A stretch of 64,000 bases of DNA from contig CM057152.1 in NCBI GenBank assembly GCA_029962745.1, forward strand, positions 20,705,310 through 20,769,309, read 5' to 3'. Within the stretch, counting starts at the first letter, position 1, and each line of letters starts with the position of its first letter. The translations under genes and the position numbers were made by a program. Below, in pieces: positions 47,487 through 60,868 of this stretch. Source of the DNA: Echinometra lucunter (lineage: Eukaryota; Echinodermata; Echinoidea; Camarodonta; Echinometridae). The notes under the pieces were generated by a model. That model saw only the letters and a program-made list of their open reading frames with translations, was not told the DNA's origin and did not search any database.

Positions 47487-50400
47487 CTGACAATGGCGCC
47501 CGCACTGACATGACTGAAGCTTCGCGCAGTTCAAATGAGATCCAGCATGAAGAGTTTAGTTGAAGTTCGCAAGACATTTCTTATTCTTAGCTGATTGCAG
47601 CATGAAATAGAGGGATTTTCAGCTTTATCATGATATAAGTCACTATATTAAGCAAGTTGTGTGGACCTTACTGTTTCAACTTTGGTACGCCACATTCATC
47701 CTAAATATATGCCATCCGCTCTGAAAATGCAGGCCGCACCAAAGCTTCGCACAGTTCAAAATGTCATCCCGCATGAAAAGTTGAATAAAAATTCGCAAGA
47801 CATTTCATATTCTTAGCTGATAACAGCATGCAACAGAGGAGATATTCAGCTTTATCGTGATATAGGTCACTATACTTAGCAAGTTGTGTGGACCTTACTG
47901 TTTCAACTTTTGTCCACCAAATTCACCCCTAATATATCCACTCTGACAATGGACGTCCGCAGTGAAGTTTTGCACAGTTCAAAAGTGACATGCCGCATGA
48001 AAAGTTGAATAAAAGTTCGCAAGAACATTTCATATTCTTAGCTGATTATACCATGAAAAAGAGGAGATTTTCAGCTTTATCCTGATATAGGTCACTATAC
48101 TTAGCAAGTTGTGTGGACCTTACTGTTTCAACTTTCGTACGCCACATTCACCCTAAATATATTCATTCCGCTCTGACAATAGCGCCCAAACTGAAGCTTC
48201 GCTTAGTTCAAAATGACATGCCGCATGTAAAGTTGAATAAAAGTTCGCAAGACATTTCATATTCTTAGCTGATTACCCCATGAAAAAGAGAAGATTTTCA
48301 GCTTTATCCTGATATAGGTCACTATACTTAGCAAGTTGTGTGGACCTTACTGTTTCAACTTTTGTCCACCAAATTCACCCCTAATATATTCATTCCGCTC
48401 TGCCAATAGCGCCCAAACTGAAGCTTCGCGTAGTTCAAAATGACATGCCGCATGTAAAGTTGAATAAAAGTTCGCAAAACATTTCATATTCTTAGCTGAT
48501 TATACCATGAAAAAGAGGAGATTTTCAGCTTTATCCTGATATAGGTCACTATACTTAGCAAGTTGTGTGGACCTTACTGTTTCAACTTTTGTCCACCGAA
48601 TTCACCCCTAATATATCCACTTTGACAATGGACGTCCGCAGTGAAGTTTTGCACAGTTCAAAAGTGATATGCCGCATGAAAAGTTGAATAAAAGTTCGCA
48701 AGACATTTCATATTCTTAGCTGATTATACCATGAAAAAGAGAAGATTTTCAGCTTTATCCTGATATAGGTCACTATACTTAGCAAGTCGTGTGGACCTTA
48801 CTGTTTCAACTTTCGTACGCCACATTTACCCTAAATATATGCAATCCGCTCTGACAATAGCGGCCGCAGTGAAGTTTCCCACAGTTCAAAATGACATCCC
48901 GCATGAAAAGTTGAATAAAAGTTCGCAAGACATTTCATATTCTTAGCTGATTATACCATGAAAAAGAGGAGATTTTCAGCTTTATCCTGATATGGGTCAC
49001 TATACTTAGCAAGTTGTGTGGACCTTACTGTTTCAACTTTCGTACGCCACATTCACCCTAAATATATTCATTCCGCTCTGACAATAGCGCCCAAACTGAA
49101 GCTTCGCGTAGTTCAAAATGACATGCCGCATGTAAAGTTGAATAAAAGTTCGCAAAACATTTCATATTCTTAGCTGATTATACCATGAAAAGAGGAGATT
49201 TTCAGCTTTATCCTGATATAGGTCACTATACTTAGCAAGTTGTGTGGACCTTACTGTTTCAACTTTTGTCCACCGAATTCACCCCTAATATATCCACTTT
49301 GACAATGGACGTCCGCAGTGAAGTTTTGCACAGTTCAAAAGTGATATGCCGCATGAAAAGTTGAATAAAAGTTCGCAAGACATTTCATATTCTTAGCTGA
49401 TTATACCATGAAAAAGAGAAGATTTTCAGCTTTATCCTGATATAGGTCACTATACTTAGCAAGTCGTGTGGACCTTACTGTTTCAACTTTCGTACGCCAC
49501 ATTTACCCTAAATATATGCAATCCGCTCTGACAATAGCGGCCGCAGTGAAGTTTCCCACAGTTCAAAATGACATCCCGCATGAAAAGTTGAATAAAAGTT
49601 CGCAAGACATTTCATATTCTTAGCTGATTACACCATGAAAAAGAGAAGATTTTCAGCTTTATCCTGATATAGGTCACTATACTTAGCAAGTTGTGTGGAC
49701 CTTACTGTTTCAACTTTCGTTCGCCACATTTACCCTAACTATATGCCATCCGCTCTGACAATAGTGCCCGCACTGAAGCTTAGCACAGTTCAAAAATGAC
49801 ATCCCGCATGAAAAGTTGAATGAAAGTTCGCAAGACATTTCATATTCTTAGCTGATTATACCATGAAATAGGGGGGATTTTCAGCTTTATCCTGATATAG
49901 GTCACTATACTTAGCAAGTTGTGTGGACCTTACTGTTTCAACTTTCGTTCGCCACATTTACCCTAAATATATGCATTCCGCTCTGACAATAGCGCCCACA
50001 CTAAAGCTTCGCACAGTTCAAGATGACATGCCGCATGAAAAGTTGAATAAAAGTTCGCAAGACATTTCCTATTCTTAGCTGATTATACCATGAAAAAGAG
50101 AAGATTTTCAGCTTTATCCTGATATAGGTCACTATACTTAGCAAGTTGTGTGGACCTTACTGTTTCAACTTTCGTTCGCCACATTTACCCTAAATGTATG
50201 CATTCCGCTCTGACAATAGCGCCCGCACTGAAGCTTCGCTTAGTTCAAAATGACATCCCGCATGAAAAGTTGAATAAAAGCTCGCAAGACATTTCATATT
50301 CTAAGCTGATTACACCATGAAAAAGAGAAGATTTTCAGCTTTATCCTGATATAGGTCACTATACTTAGCAAGTTGTGTGGACCTTACTGTTTCAACTTTC

Positions 50401-52836
50401 GTTCGCCACATTTACCCTAAATATATGCTTTCCGCTCTGACAATAGCGCCCACACTGAAGCTTCGCACAGTTCAAGATGTCATCCCGCATGAAAAGTTGA
50501 ATAAAAATTCGCAAGACATTTCATATTCTTAGCTGATTACACCATGAAAAAGAGAAGATTTTCAGCTTTATCCTGATATAGGTCACTATACTTAGCAAGT
50601 TGTGTGGACCTTACTGTTTCAACTTTCGTTCACCACATTTACCCTAAATATATTCATTCCGCTCTGCCAATAGTGCCCAAACTGAAGCTTCGCGTAGTTC
50701 AAAATGACATCCCGCATGAAAAGTTTAATAAAAGCTCGCAAGACATTTCATATTCTTAGCTGATTACACCATGAAAAAGAGGAGATTTTCAGCTTTATCC
50801 TGATATAGGTCACTATACTTAGCAAGTTGTGTGGACCTTACTGTTTCAACTTTCGTTCGCCACATTTACCCTAAATATATGCATTCCGCTCTGACAATAG
50901 CGCCCACACTAAAGCTTCGCACAGTTCAAAATGATATGCCCCATGAAAAGTTGAATAAAAGTTCGCAAGACATTTCATATTCTTAGCTGATTATACCATG
51001 AAATAGGGGAGATTTTCAGCTTTATCCTGATATAGGTCACTATATTTAGCAAGTTGTGTGGACCTTACTGTTTCAACTTTCGTTCGCCGCATTTACCCTA
51101 ACTATATGCCATCCGCTCTGACAATATTAGCGGCCGTACTGAAGCTTCGCACAGTTTAAACTGACATGCCGCATGAAAAGTGAATAAAAGTTCGCAAGAC
51201 ATTTCATATTCTTAGCTGATTATACCATGAAATAGAGGAAGATTTTCAGCTTTATCCTGATATAGGTCACTATACTTAGCAAGTTGTGTGAACCTTACTG
51301 TTTCAACTTTCGTACGACGCATTCACCCTAAATATATTCATTCCGCTCTGACAATGGACGCCCGCACTAAAGCTTCGCACAGTTCAAAATGATATGCCCC
51401 ATGAAAAGTTGAATAAAAGTTCGCAAGACATTTCATATTCTTAGCTGATTATACCATGAAATAGGGGAGATTTTCAGCTTTATCCTGATATAGGTCACTA
51501 TATTTAGCAAGTTGTGTGGACCTTACTGTTTCAACTTTCTTACGCCACATTCACCCTAAATATATGCAATCCGCTCTGACAATAGAGACCGCACTGAAGC
51601 TTCGCGTAGTTCAAAATGACATCCCGCATGAAAAGTTGAATAAAAGTTCGCAAGACATTTCATATTCTTAGCTGATTATACCATGAAATAGGGGAGGTTA
51701 TCAGCTTTATCCTGATATAGGTCACTATGCTTAGCAAGTTGTGTGGACCTTACTGTTTCAACTTTCGTTCGCCGCATTTACCCTAACTATATGCCATCCG
51801 CTCTGACAATAGTGCCCGCACTGAAGCTTAGCACAGTTCAAAATGACATCCCGCATGAAAAGTTGAATGAAAGTTCGCAAGACATTTCATATTCTTAGCT
51901 GATTATACCATGAAATAGGGGAGATTTATCAGCTTTATCCTGATATAGGTCACTATATTTAGCAAGTTGTGTGGACCTTACTGTTTCAACTTTCGTACGC
52001 CACATTCACCCTAAATATATTCAATCCGCTCTGACAATAGCGCCCGCACTGAAGCTTCGACGTAGTTCAAAATGATATGCCCCATGAAAAGTTGAATAAA
52101 AGTTCGCAAGACATTTCATATTCTTAGCTGATTATACCATGAAATAGGGGAGATTATCAGCTTTATCCTGATATAGGTCACTATACTTAGCAAGTTTTGT
52201 GGACCTTACTGTTTCAACTTTCGTACGACACATTCACCCTAAATATATGCAATCCGCTCTGACAATATTAGCGGCCGTACTGAAGCTTCGCACAATTTAA
52301 ACTGACATGCCGCATGAAAAGTTGAATAAAAGTTCGCAAGACATTTCATATTCTTAGCTGATTATACCATGAAATAGGGGAGATTATCAGCTTTATCCTG
52401 ATATAGGTCACTATATTTAGCAAGTTGTGTGGACCTTACTGTTTCAACTTTCTTACGCCACATTCACCCTAAATATATGCAATCCGCTCTGACAATAGAG
52501 ACCGCACTGAAGCTTCGCGTAGTTCAAAATGACATCCCGCATGAAAAGTTGAATAAAAGTTCGCAAGACATTTCATATTCTTAGCTGATTATACCATGAA
52601 ATAGGGGAGATTATCAGCTTTATCCTGATATAGGTCACTATATTTGGCAAGTTGTGTGGACCTTACTGTTTCAACTTTCTTACGCCACATTCACCCTAAA
52701 TATATATACCATCCGCTCTGAAAATGCAGGCCGCATTGAAGCTTCGCACAGTTTAAACTGACATGCCGCATGAAAAGTTGAATAAAAGTTCGCAAGACAT
52801 TTCATATTCTTAGCTGATTATACCATGAAATACCAT
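47487..52836 (+). repeat. ~227 bp satellite, array 1 (about 23 units)
   Basis: Units repeat every 225-228 bp (AGCAAGTTGTGTGGACC at 47651, 47878, 48103, 48330, 48557 and onward). Each contains CATATTCTTAGCTGATTA, CCTGATATAGGTCACTATA and an AAGCTT. Variants recur in blocks: a three-unit block repeats near-identically 678 bp apart (48421 and 49099), and other variants recur at two-, four- and five-unit spacing. The first unit is the most diverged. There is no coding frame. Confidence 0.97.
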
Positions 52837-52977
52837 GAAAACAAAACTGAACAGAGCAAACAAAACACAACAACACTCAGAAAAAAAAACATCAACACGA
52901 ATCAAGATAACAGAGAAATAGTAATACCGGTATCCTTATTATATCTCCACAACAATCAATATCATTAAATATATATA

Positions 52978-53174
52978 CAGTGCGCCCCAGAAAAAACAGA
53001 ATCTTAGAGGTACTTTGAAAATTTAATGTGGAAACCATTTTCTACACTTTGCACTGATGAACACATCCAGAAAAGACTGAGATGGACACATCTTTGTCTT
53101 ATAATGAAATTGTACCTCATTGTACAATAAGCCTTCTTTTAGGATTCTGTTTTTTTTTTTTCTGGGACGCGCTG
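52978..53174. mobile_element. Tc1/mariner-type MITE, 197 bp
   Basis: The left CAGTGCGCCCCAGAAAAAAC and right GTTTTTT...CTGGGACGCGCTG are inverse and are flanked by TA on both sides (52976-52977, 53175-53176). It lies between the two satellite arrays. Confidence 0.8.
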
Positions 53175-53647
53175 TACAAAATGTCGCTCAAGGTAGAATT
53201 CAACTTATTGGGGTTTTTTTGTGGAAGAATCCCATTTCTAAATTTTTTTTCATGTATTTTTTTCAAAGTAAGAGTTATTACTAGCTACACCGCGACTCAC
53301 AGTTACAGACATTTCAAAAATAAAATCAGGGAGTTTACTTTGAACCTTGTTAAGTCTAGCACACCCACCTTAGTCCCCCCCCCCCCCCCACTCCCCTCCG
53401 CTAATTCTTCAGGTTCTGTTTTTTTCTCGGTAAATCTAGGCGAATGAAAAAAATCAAATTGCAGAACGTCAGAAGTGTAGGTAAAAGAATAGAAAGAAGT
53501 ATATGGAATTCAGAGTGATGTTCACTTTTCTATGTATTCAATGCATACATTCCTTGCTGGAGTTTCTTCTGAAGATAATAATAACTCCAGAAACCATCTC
53601 TGCTCTGTGAAATGATCTGCCCAATTTTCCTGGCGACCCAGAAACAA

Positions 53648-53661
53648 AGCAGTAGTAGCAT

Positions 53662-53721
<60 letters not shown>

Positions 53722-54083
53722 CAGCAGAGCAGTAGCAGTAGCAGCAGTAGTAGTAGTAGTGGCAGCAGCAGTAGTAGCAGCAGCAGCAGCAGCAGTGGTA
53801 GTGGTAGTAGTAGTGGCAGTAGCAGTAGTAGTAGCAGCAGCAGCAGCAGCAGCAGTGGTAGTGGTGGTAGTAGTGGCAGTAGCAGCAGCAGCAGTAGCAG
53901 CAGCAGCAGCAGTAGCAGCAGCAGTAGCAGTGATAGTGGTGGTAGTGGCGGTAGTAGTAGCAGCAGCAGCAGTAGTGGCAGCAGCAGCAGCAGTAGCAGT
54001 GGCAGTGGAAGTGGCAGTAGCAGTGGTAGTGGTAGTGGTAGTAGTAGTGGTGGTGGTGGTGGTGGTGGTGGTGGTGGTGGTGG
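53648..54083. repeat. AGT/AGC/GGT trinucleotide microsatellite
   Basis: About 435 bp of AGT, AGC and GTG triplets. Long Ser, Ala, Val, His and Cys frames on both strands are artefacts of the triplet repeat. Confidence 0.97.
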
Positions 54084-54524
54084 TTTATTGTATAAACATG
54101 CAATAACTTTGACAGCATATCATAAGGTTTTCTCCGCCCATTCCCTTGCTATGCTGCAAAGGAAATAAAAGAATAACTTCTAAACATTCCTTGGCTTCGT
54201 TGCTTTGGCAGGTGTAGTGAATATTTTGAGGTTTATGACAATAAAGATTAAAAAAAAACTATATCTAGACGCATTTTTAATGAGCATATAGCGGTTTACA
54301 TTATAACCCATTTAGCTAAATGTACTCCATTTGTTGCTGCAACGAGCTCATGTTTGGAAAATGCCTTAAGATCTTTTATCATTCTTTCCAAGCAAGACTT
54401 CAATTTTATCAGCTCGAATCATTACAGCGAAAGAAATGTGAATTACTGTTTAGCGCCAATGTAAAGTTTACGTGTAAAAAAATCCCAGAAAGATCCACAA
54501 AAAGTATTAGTTAATGACCATCAA

Positions 54525-56130
54525 AGCATATATTGTCAAAGCGGACGGCATATATGTAGGGTGAATGTGGCTTACGAAAGTTGAAACGGTAAGGTCCACA
54601 CAACTTGCTAAATATAGTGACCTATATCAGGATAAAGCTGAAAATCTCCTCTATTTCATGGTATAATCAGCTAAGAATATGAAATGTCTTGCGAACTTTT
54701 ATTCAACTTTTCATGCGGCATGTCATTTTGAACTACGCAAAGCTTCAGTGCGGCCTCTATTGTCAGCGCGGATGGTATATATTTAGGGTAAATGTGGCGT
54801 ACGAAAGTTGAAACAGTAAGGTCCACACAACTTGCTAAGTATAGTGACCTATATCAGGATAAAGCTGAAAATCTCCTCTATTTCATGGTATAAATAGCTA
54901 AGAATATGAAATGTCTTGCGAACTTTTATTCAACTTTTCATGCGGCATGTCATTTTGAACTGTGCGAAGCCTGAGTGCGGGCGCTATTGGCAGAGCGAAA
55001 TGAATATATTTAGGGTAAATGGGGCGTATGAAAGTTGAAACAGTAAGGTCCACACAACTTGCTAAGTATAGTGACCTATATCAGGATAAAGCTGAAAATC
55101 TCTTCTATTTCATGGTATAATCAGCTAAGAATAGGAAATGTCTTGCGAACTTTTATTCAACTTTTCATGCGGGATGTCATTTTGAACTGTGCGAAGCTTC
55201 AGTGCGGGCGTCCATTGTCAGAGCGGAATGAATATATTTAGGGTGAATGGGGCGAACGAAAGTTAAAACAGTAAGGTCCACACAACTTGCTAAGTATAGT
55301 GACCTATATCAGGATAAAGCTGAAAATCTCCCCTATTTCATGGTATGATCAGCTAAGAATATGAAATGTCTTGCGAACTTTTATTCAACTATTCATGCGG
55401 CATGTCATTTTGAACTGTGCGAAGCTTCATTACGGGCTTCCAGTGTCAGAGCGGAATGCATATATTTAGGGTAAATGGGGCGAACGAAAGTTGAAACAGT
55501 AAGGTCCACACAACTTGCTAAATATAGTGACCTATATCATGATAAAGCTGAAAATCTCCTCTATTTCATGGTATAAATAGCTAAGAATAGGAAATGTCTT
55601 GCGAACTTTTATTCAACTTTTCATGCGGGATGTCATTTTGAACTGTGCGAAGCTTCAGTGCGGGCGTCCATTGTCAGAGCGGAATGAATATATTTAGGGT
55701 GAATGGGGCGAACGAAAGTTAAAACAGTAAGGTCCACACAACTTGCTAAGTATAGTGACCTATATCAGGATAAAGCTGAAAATCTCTTCTATTTCATGGT
55801 ATGATCAGCTAAGAATATGAAATGTCTTGCGAACTTTTATTCAACTATTCATGCGGCATGTCATTTTGAACTGTGCGAAGCTTCAGTGCGGGCGTCCATT
55901 GTCAGAGCGGAATGAATATATTTAGGGTGAATGCGTCGTACGAAAGTTGAAACAGTAAGGTCCACACAACTTGCTAAATATAGTGACCTATATCAGGATA
56001 AAGCTGAAAATCTCCTCTATTCATGGTATAAATAGCTAAGAATAGGAAATGTCTTGCGAACTTTTATTCAACTTTTCATGCGGGATGTTATTTTGAACCG
56101 TGCAAAACTTCAGTGCGGACTGCGGACGCT
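54525..56130 (-). repeat. ~227 bp satellite, array 2 (about 7 units, inverted)
   Basis: The same unit as array 1 but on the opposite strand (GGTCCACACAACTTGCTAA recurs every ~226 bp). It ends near 56130 with a partial unit. Some adjacent units differ by only a few bases (for example 55130-55330 against 55600-55800). Confidence 0.97.
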
Positions 56131-56844
56131 CTTCTTTTGGGGGAAATTCTGTCATAAAGTTCAATTTTATGTTTCACAATAGCTATGAAATAGAATATAG
56201 CCCTAAATAAGAAATTAGATCATTCATATGAGCCATTTGAGTTCTCTTATACTTTTTAAAGCAGTAAATAAATATTTTCAACTCATTTTTTATCGTGAAA
56301 ATTTATTTCCTTTTTCTTTCGGACCTTTTGTCGACACCCTAATTGGTCGCTGGACTTGTGGTCGCCAGATTCAAGGAGCGGGTACAAATGGGCGACGAGA
56401 ATGAGAGCGAAATTTGAAAGTAAACAAGGTAAAAAAAGAATGCCTATGGTCTAGTTTTATTGGTCACAGTTTTTGGAAGATTTTGTTCAAGTTTTATTTT
56501 ATTCTCAAGTGATGTTAAATGTTTGTGTATTTTCATATTTTGTGATTGGGGGGATCGCTATTCTTTAATCAAGATGATACATGCCCACGTATTGAAATTG
56601 GTGTGCTGCTGTGTTGCCGTTGGTGTTTTGGCGTATGATTCGTGTGTGCCGAATATTGACGCTATTTAAAGAAGTTTACTAGCAATATTTTTTAAATTTT
56701 CAAACAATTGTGTTAGAAAATATTATAGAGAACAAATATTGATGATGACTGGTGCTGTTTAATGAATAGAGTATGTGCTCCTGTGCCATGTGTGGGCGGC
56801 CGGTCCCTACTATGACTGTGAGTTTGAGTGTGACTGTGAGCAGC

Positions 56845-57683
56845 CTAGCCATGGGAGGCGTTATATGATGTTATTCTGATGTCCATATAACGCCATGGTT
56901 TTCGTGTAATAGGGCCCTATATTGAAACGAATCAATAAAGAAGCAGCATGCCTCCGAAAACTAAGTTAGAGAAGGCGGTTATTCTCGTACATCACCTTCC
57001 AAGTTGCTTTGTAGATTCAGATCGCGGCCTAGACCGCGATCATTAGATATTATCAAAATTTTAACCCCAAAAACGGAATTTCAAAAATAAAAGCAAGAGC
57101 TCGACTTACCAATGCACGTGTAGTGAATTAACATCTGAATGCGTTGACGTCAAGAGGTCGTCGGTTCACAGTCGACACGTAGGATCGATCGTTGATGTGA
57201 TTATGGAAGGCCAACGGTGCCTGCCATATGCCAAACTTCAATAGCGCGCTAATTCATTCTGAGCAACGGATAGCTCTCAGTCGTTCACAAACGTCTCGCG
57301 AAATCCGACTCGCAATTATTTTGTGTGTGTGGGCGTGTGTGTGTGGGGGTGTGTGAATTTAGGTTTCTTTCCTTTTGTCATTTATTCAGAATATATGAAA
57401 TTATTACAGAATAATGGGAAAAATATATGACATATTTTAATTTTAGAATAATATAAATGATGATAATATGAGGGTGGCGCCAGGGTATTTTGTTAGGGGG
57501 CAAGGTTAAATTATTTACGTTTTAGATGAAAAAATAGAGGTATTGTACAGACGCAACTGTCTCTTCTCCCATGACTGTTCTATGATTCTTCTCTCTCTCT
57601 CTCTTTTCTTTTCTCCTCTTTTATTTTTTTTCTTTGGTGACTTGAAAAATCATAGGGGGCATTCGCCTCACTGCCATCCCCCG
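56845..57683 (+). repeat. Inverted duplication, left arm
   Basis: It begins CTAGCCATGGGAGGCG and matches the right arm in inverse almost base for base, with only a few substitutions and a small indel (11 bp near 57287). It includes a near-palindrome at 57020-57041, a CRE octamer TGACGTCA (57145-57152), a GT-rich tract and a hAT-type MITE end. Confidence 0.95.
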
Positions 57684-58174
57684 TAGGGCCGCACGTGTGA
57701 TGATTAAATACTTTTTAAAAAATAATAATAAAACCGTCGTACAGTGAAAATAGTAACAGAGGAAGGTATCATATTGCCCCACCCCATCACACACCCATGA
57801 AAGGTGTGACTTTCCTTCCCCTACTTCAACTTAACAAGGAACTCGTCAAACAAACTCATGATTTTTTTTAACAACACATGCACACGTTGGTATCAATTTG
57901 CATATATCACATCACCAGCTCTAATACTTCTAATGAAAAATACGTCGAAATCGAGTCTCCGACTTTCCTTGAAATACCAAGCAATATGTGTATATAATTA
58001 TATTCATTCCCCCCCCTCCCTTCTTTGAGCAGTCGAATCACTAAATAGTAGAACCGACTTTAAAGATTGACTTTATACAAAAACCGAGACAGTCCATAGG
58101 TTATCATTTGTTTAATAAAGCCGAAAATCTGAAGTTACATAGCCAGCAGAACCAAACAACAAAAGAGAAATATT
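57684..58174. other. Spacer between the arms of the inverted duplication
   Basis: About 490 bp of unique-looking, non-coding, AT-rich sequence with one poly-C run near 58010. Confidence 0.7.
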
Positions 58175-58725
58175 CGGGGGATGGCAGTGAGGCGAATGCC
58201 CCCTATGATTTTTCAAGTCACCAAAGAAAAAAAATAAAAGAGGAGAAAAGAAAAGAGAGAGAGAGAGAAGAATCATAGAACAGTCATGGGAGAAGAGACA
58301 GTTGCGTCTGTACAATACCTCTATTTTTTCATCTAAAACGTAAATAATTTAACCTTGCCCCCTAACAAAATACCCTGGCGCCACCCTCATATTATCATCA
58401 TTTATATTATTCTAAAATTAAAATATGTCATATATTTTTCCCATTATTCTGTAATAATTTCATATATTCTGAATAAATGACAAAAGGAAAGAAACCTAAA
58501 TTCACACACCCCCACACACACACGCCCACACACACACACACAGCTGTACATCACTATACTACCGAGCACAACAATTGGACTTCTATTGTCCCCTGTCCTC
58601 TCAAGGCTGACGGAATAAACCCAAATCCTTTGTTTGACAACTGAGGACTATTGTTTACCAACCGAGGACTATTGTTCTCAGGAATTTTCTTTGTTCACTG
58701 TCCTCGCTTGCAAAGCTATACAAGT

Positions 58726-58770
<45 letters not shown>

Positions 58771-59232
58771 AATTGCGAGTCGGATTTCGTGAACGACTGA
58801 GAGCTATCCGTTGCTCAGAATGAATTAGCGCGCTATTGAAGTTTGGCATATGGCAGGCACCGTTGGCCTTCCATAATCACATCAACGATCGATCCTACGT
58901 GTCGACTGTGAACCGACGACCTCTTGACGTCAACGCATTCAGATGTTAATTCACTACACGTGCATTGGTAAGTCGAGCTCTTGCTTTTATTTTTGAAATT
59001 CCGTTTTTGGGGTTAAAATTTTGATAATATCTAATGATCGCGGTCTAGGCCGCGATCTGAATCTACAAAGCAACTTGGAAGGTGGTGTACGAGAATAACC
59101 GCCTTCTCTAACTTAGTTTTCGGAGGCATGCTGCTTCTTTATTGATTCGTTTCAATATAGGGCCCTATTACACGAAAACCATGGCGTTATATGGACATCA
59201 GAATAACATCATATAACGCCTCCCATGGCTAG
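58175..59232 (-). repeat. Inverted duplication, right arm
   Basis: Inverse copy of 56845-57683. It is longer because ~220 bp (about 58543-58765) is present between two CA tracts; the left arm has a single GT tract at that point. It also carries the candidate MLH3 first exon. Confidence 0.95.
58800..58967 (+). promoter_or_regulatory. Candidate first exon and promoter of MLH3 (right arm of inverted duplication)
   Basis: On the plus strand a consensus donor, GCATTG|GTAAGT, lies at 58967/58968, about 2.5 kb before the MLH3 start exon. The segment upstream is unusually rich in CpG for this window and contains a perfect CRE-type octamer TGACGTCA (58925-58932). No other plus-strand gene needs it. 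It could be the non-coding first exon and core promoter of MLH3, but this rests only on position, donor quality and composition. A mirror copy sits at about 57110-57290 on the minus strand. Confidence 0.3.
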
Positions 59233-60383
59233 AGCAGCCAGCGGTGAATAAAAACTAAAAATAAAAAAGACTTTTGATATCCCTTCAAAAATTACCTTGG
59301 ACAGTGTAGTGACGGTGACGTCATCATTATGAAATGAACTGAAAGAATCACTGCTGACAAATTGACGATGAGAACAACAGTGCCCTTTAAGGCCTAATCA
59401 TAACAGTATACTAATTATCCTTTAATAACTAATTCCTATAAACCCAAAATAATATGCATAATACACTGTCTTAGCTTTCTCATGAAATAATTGACCTCTA
59501 AAATACCTGACCTACTTTCTGTCATTTCATTCTAAAATTTCACTTTCTTGACTCAAATGAAACCTTCCCTATTTCTTGACTCTTACTCTCCGTTCATAAC
59601 TGAATCATACATCATGTTGACATAAACATTCATAAGCTTCTTGCCTATTTTTGTAATATCATGATCCCTTGTTTACATTTTATGTTAATTACATCACACC
59701 AAAAACTATGTGTGGTACATCTACATTGAAAAGGTATGGATATAACAACAATAAATTATCTTGTTCTATACACGTCATCCATCCATCAATATCATTATCA
59801 TTAACATCAAGCAAAGCAGTAAATATTGGGCTAAAATAATATGTAGTGATTTTCTACTTACAACATTGGGTTGTCTCAGGAAAACAAATTTAGCAGTAAA
59901 CTTTCAAATTCAAAACATGTCCGAAACACGTGAAATAGTAGCTCCGTAAATTCCAGGGCTGCCCTCTACGACCTGAGTGCAAATCAAACCTAAAAATGCC
60001 CGCTTATGACGTAACAATATGAACATGGGAGAAAACTGGTATCTACAGACAGTCTTAGGTAGGTTCTATTGTACCAAAAAACATACTCAGCCAAAGCATT
60101 AAGCATAATAATGAATCTCACTCAACATCATGAGAAATCTACACCAGTCACTGACAAAAAATGGCAGTTCCTTAACTTTTAAGTTAAGAGACTATGACAT
60201 ACTTAAAACAATACTTAAGCTTTATTTGTTCAATTTGATGTGTAATTTGATTTTTATTTAAGAAAATGAAGTCAATGGTCCATATTTTGCTGCAGAAATT
60301 CTTACCACCACAGAGAAAGTTGCATGGGAGTGGCCACTCACGAGAGCCATTTTTCTATTGGGTCTGGTGAGCAGCCACCCTAT
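59233..60383. other. Non-coding, AT-rich; no gene seen
   Basis: Only short frames. If the donor at 58967 is the MLH3 first-exon donor, this lies within MLH3 intron 1. Confidence 0.4.
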
Positions 60384-60868
60384 GTAAAACATGTACACGC
60401 GTGTGGCTGTATCCACAGCATTGGCACGAGGATACAGCCACACTCGTCTGAATCCGACTTATACCCTGTGCCGCGGCGTTATCGCTAGCACATTGCACAA
60501 GCGATGTGTACATTCATACGATGGTGTGTTGCAAAACCCCAAAACTTGGATCGTCATGAAGATTTTATCTCTCGAAATTCACTGACATACAAACAATATT
60601 TTTATTGTCAACTGCTTGCCAGTCAGGTAAGAATGAAGTGAAAATATTGTTTGTACAATAAGTGAAAAGATAAAACCCTTGTGATGATTAAAGTTTTGCA
60701 AGTTGCAACATATACCATCGCATGCATACACATCGCTTGTGCAGTGCATACACTAGGGATAGCTGTCGCAGCACAAAGTACAAGTGGGAATTCAAACGAG
60801 TGTGGCTGTATCCTCGTGACGATGCTGTGGATACAACCACACGCGTGTGGCTGTATACACTGCCTTTT
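60384..60868. repeat. Diverged inverted repeat upstream of MLH3
   Basis: The left ACACGCGTGTGGCTGTATCC and right GGATACAACCACACGCGTGT pair, as do CACAAGCGATGTGTA and TACACATCGCTTGTG further in. The arms are about 200 bp with indels. Probably an old MITE. Confidence 0.7.

Noticed and set aside
47203..47563. Hydrophobic 70- and 84-residue frames resembling membrane proteins
   Set aside because: They come from a T/C-rich tract; such tracts always translate to Phe/Leu/Ser/Tyr. No splice or start support.
53522..54118. Frames of 164-198 residues rich in Ser/Val/Ala or His/Cys/Tyr
   Set aside because: They are translations of the AGT/AGC/GGT microsatellite in different phases, without splice context.
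47487..56130. Regular repeats that could be mistaken for a CRISPR array
   Set aside because: The whole 227 bp period is repeated with no unique spacers, the genome is eukaryotic, and no cas genes exist. It is a satellite.
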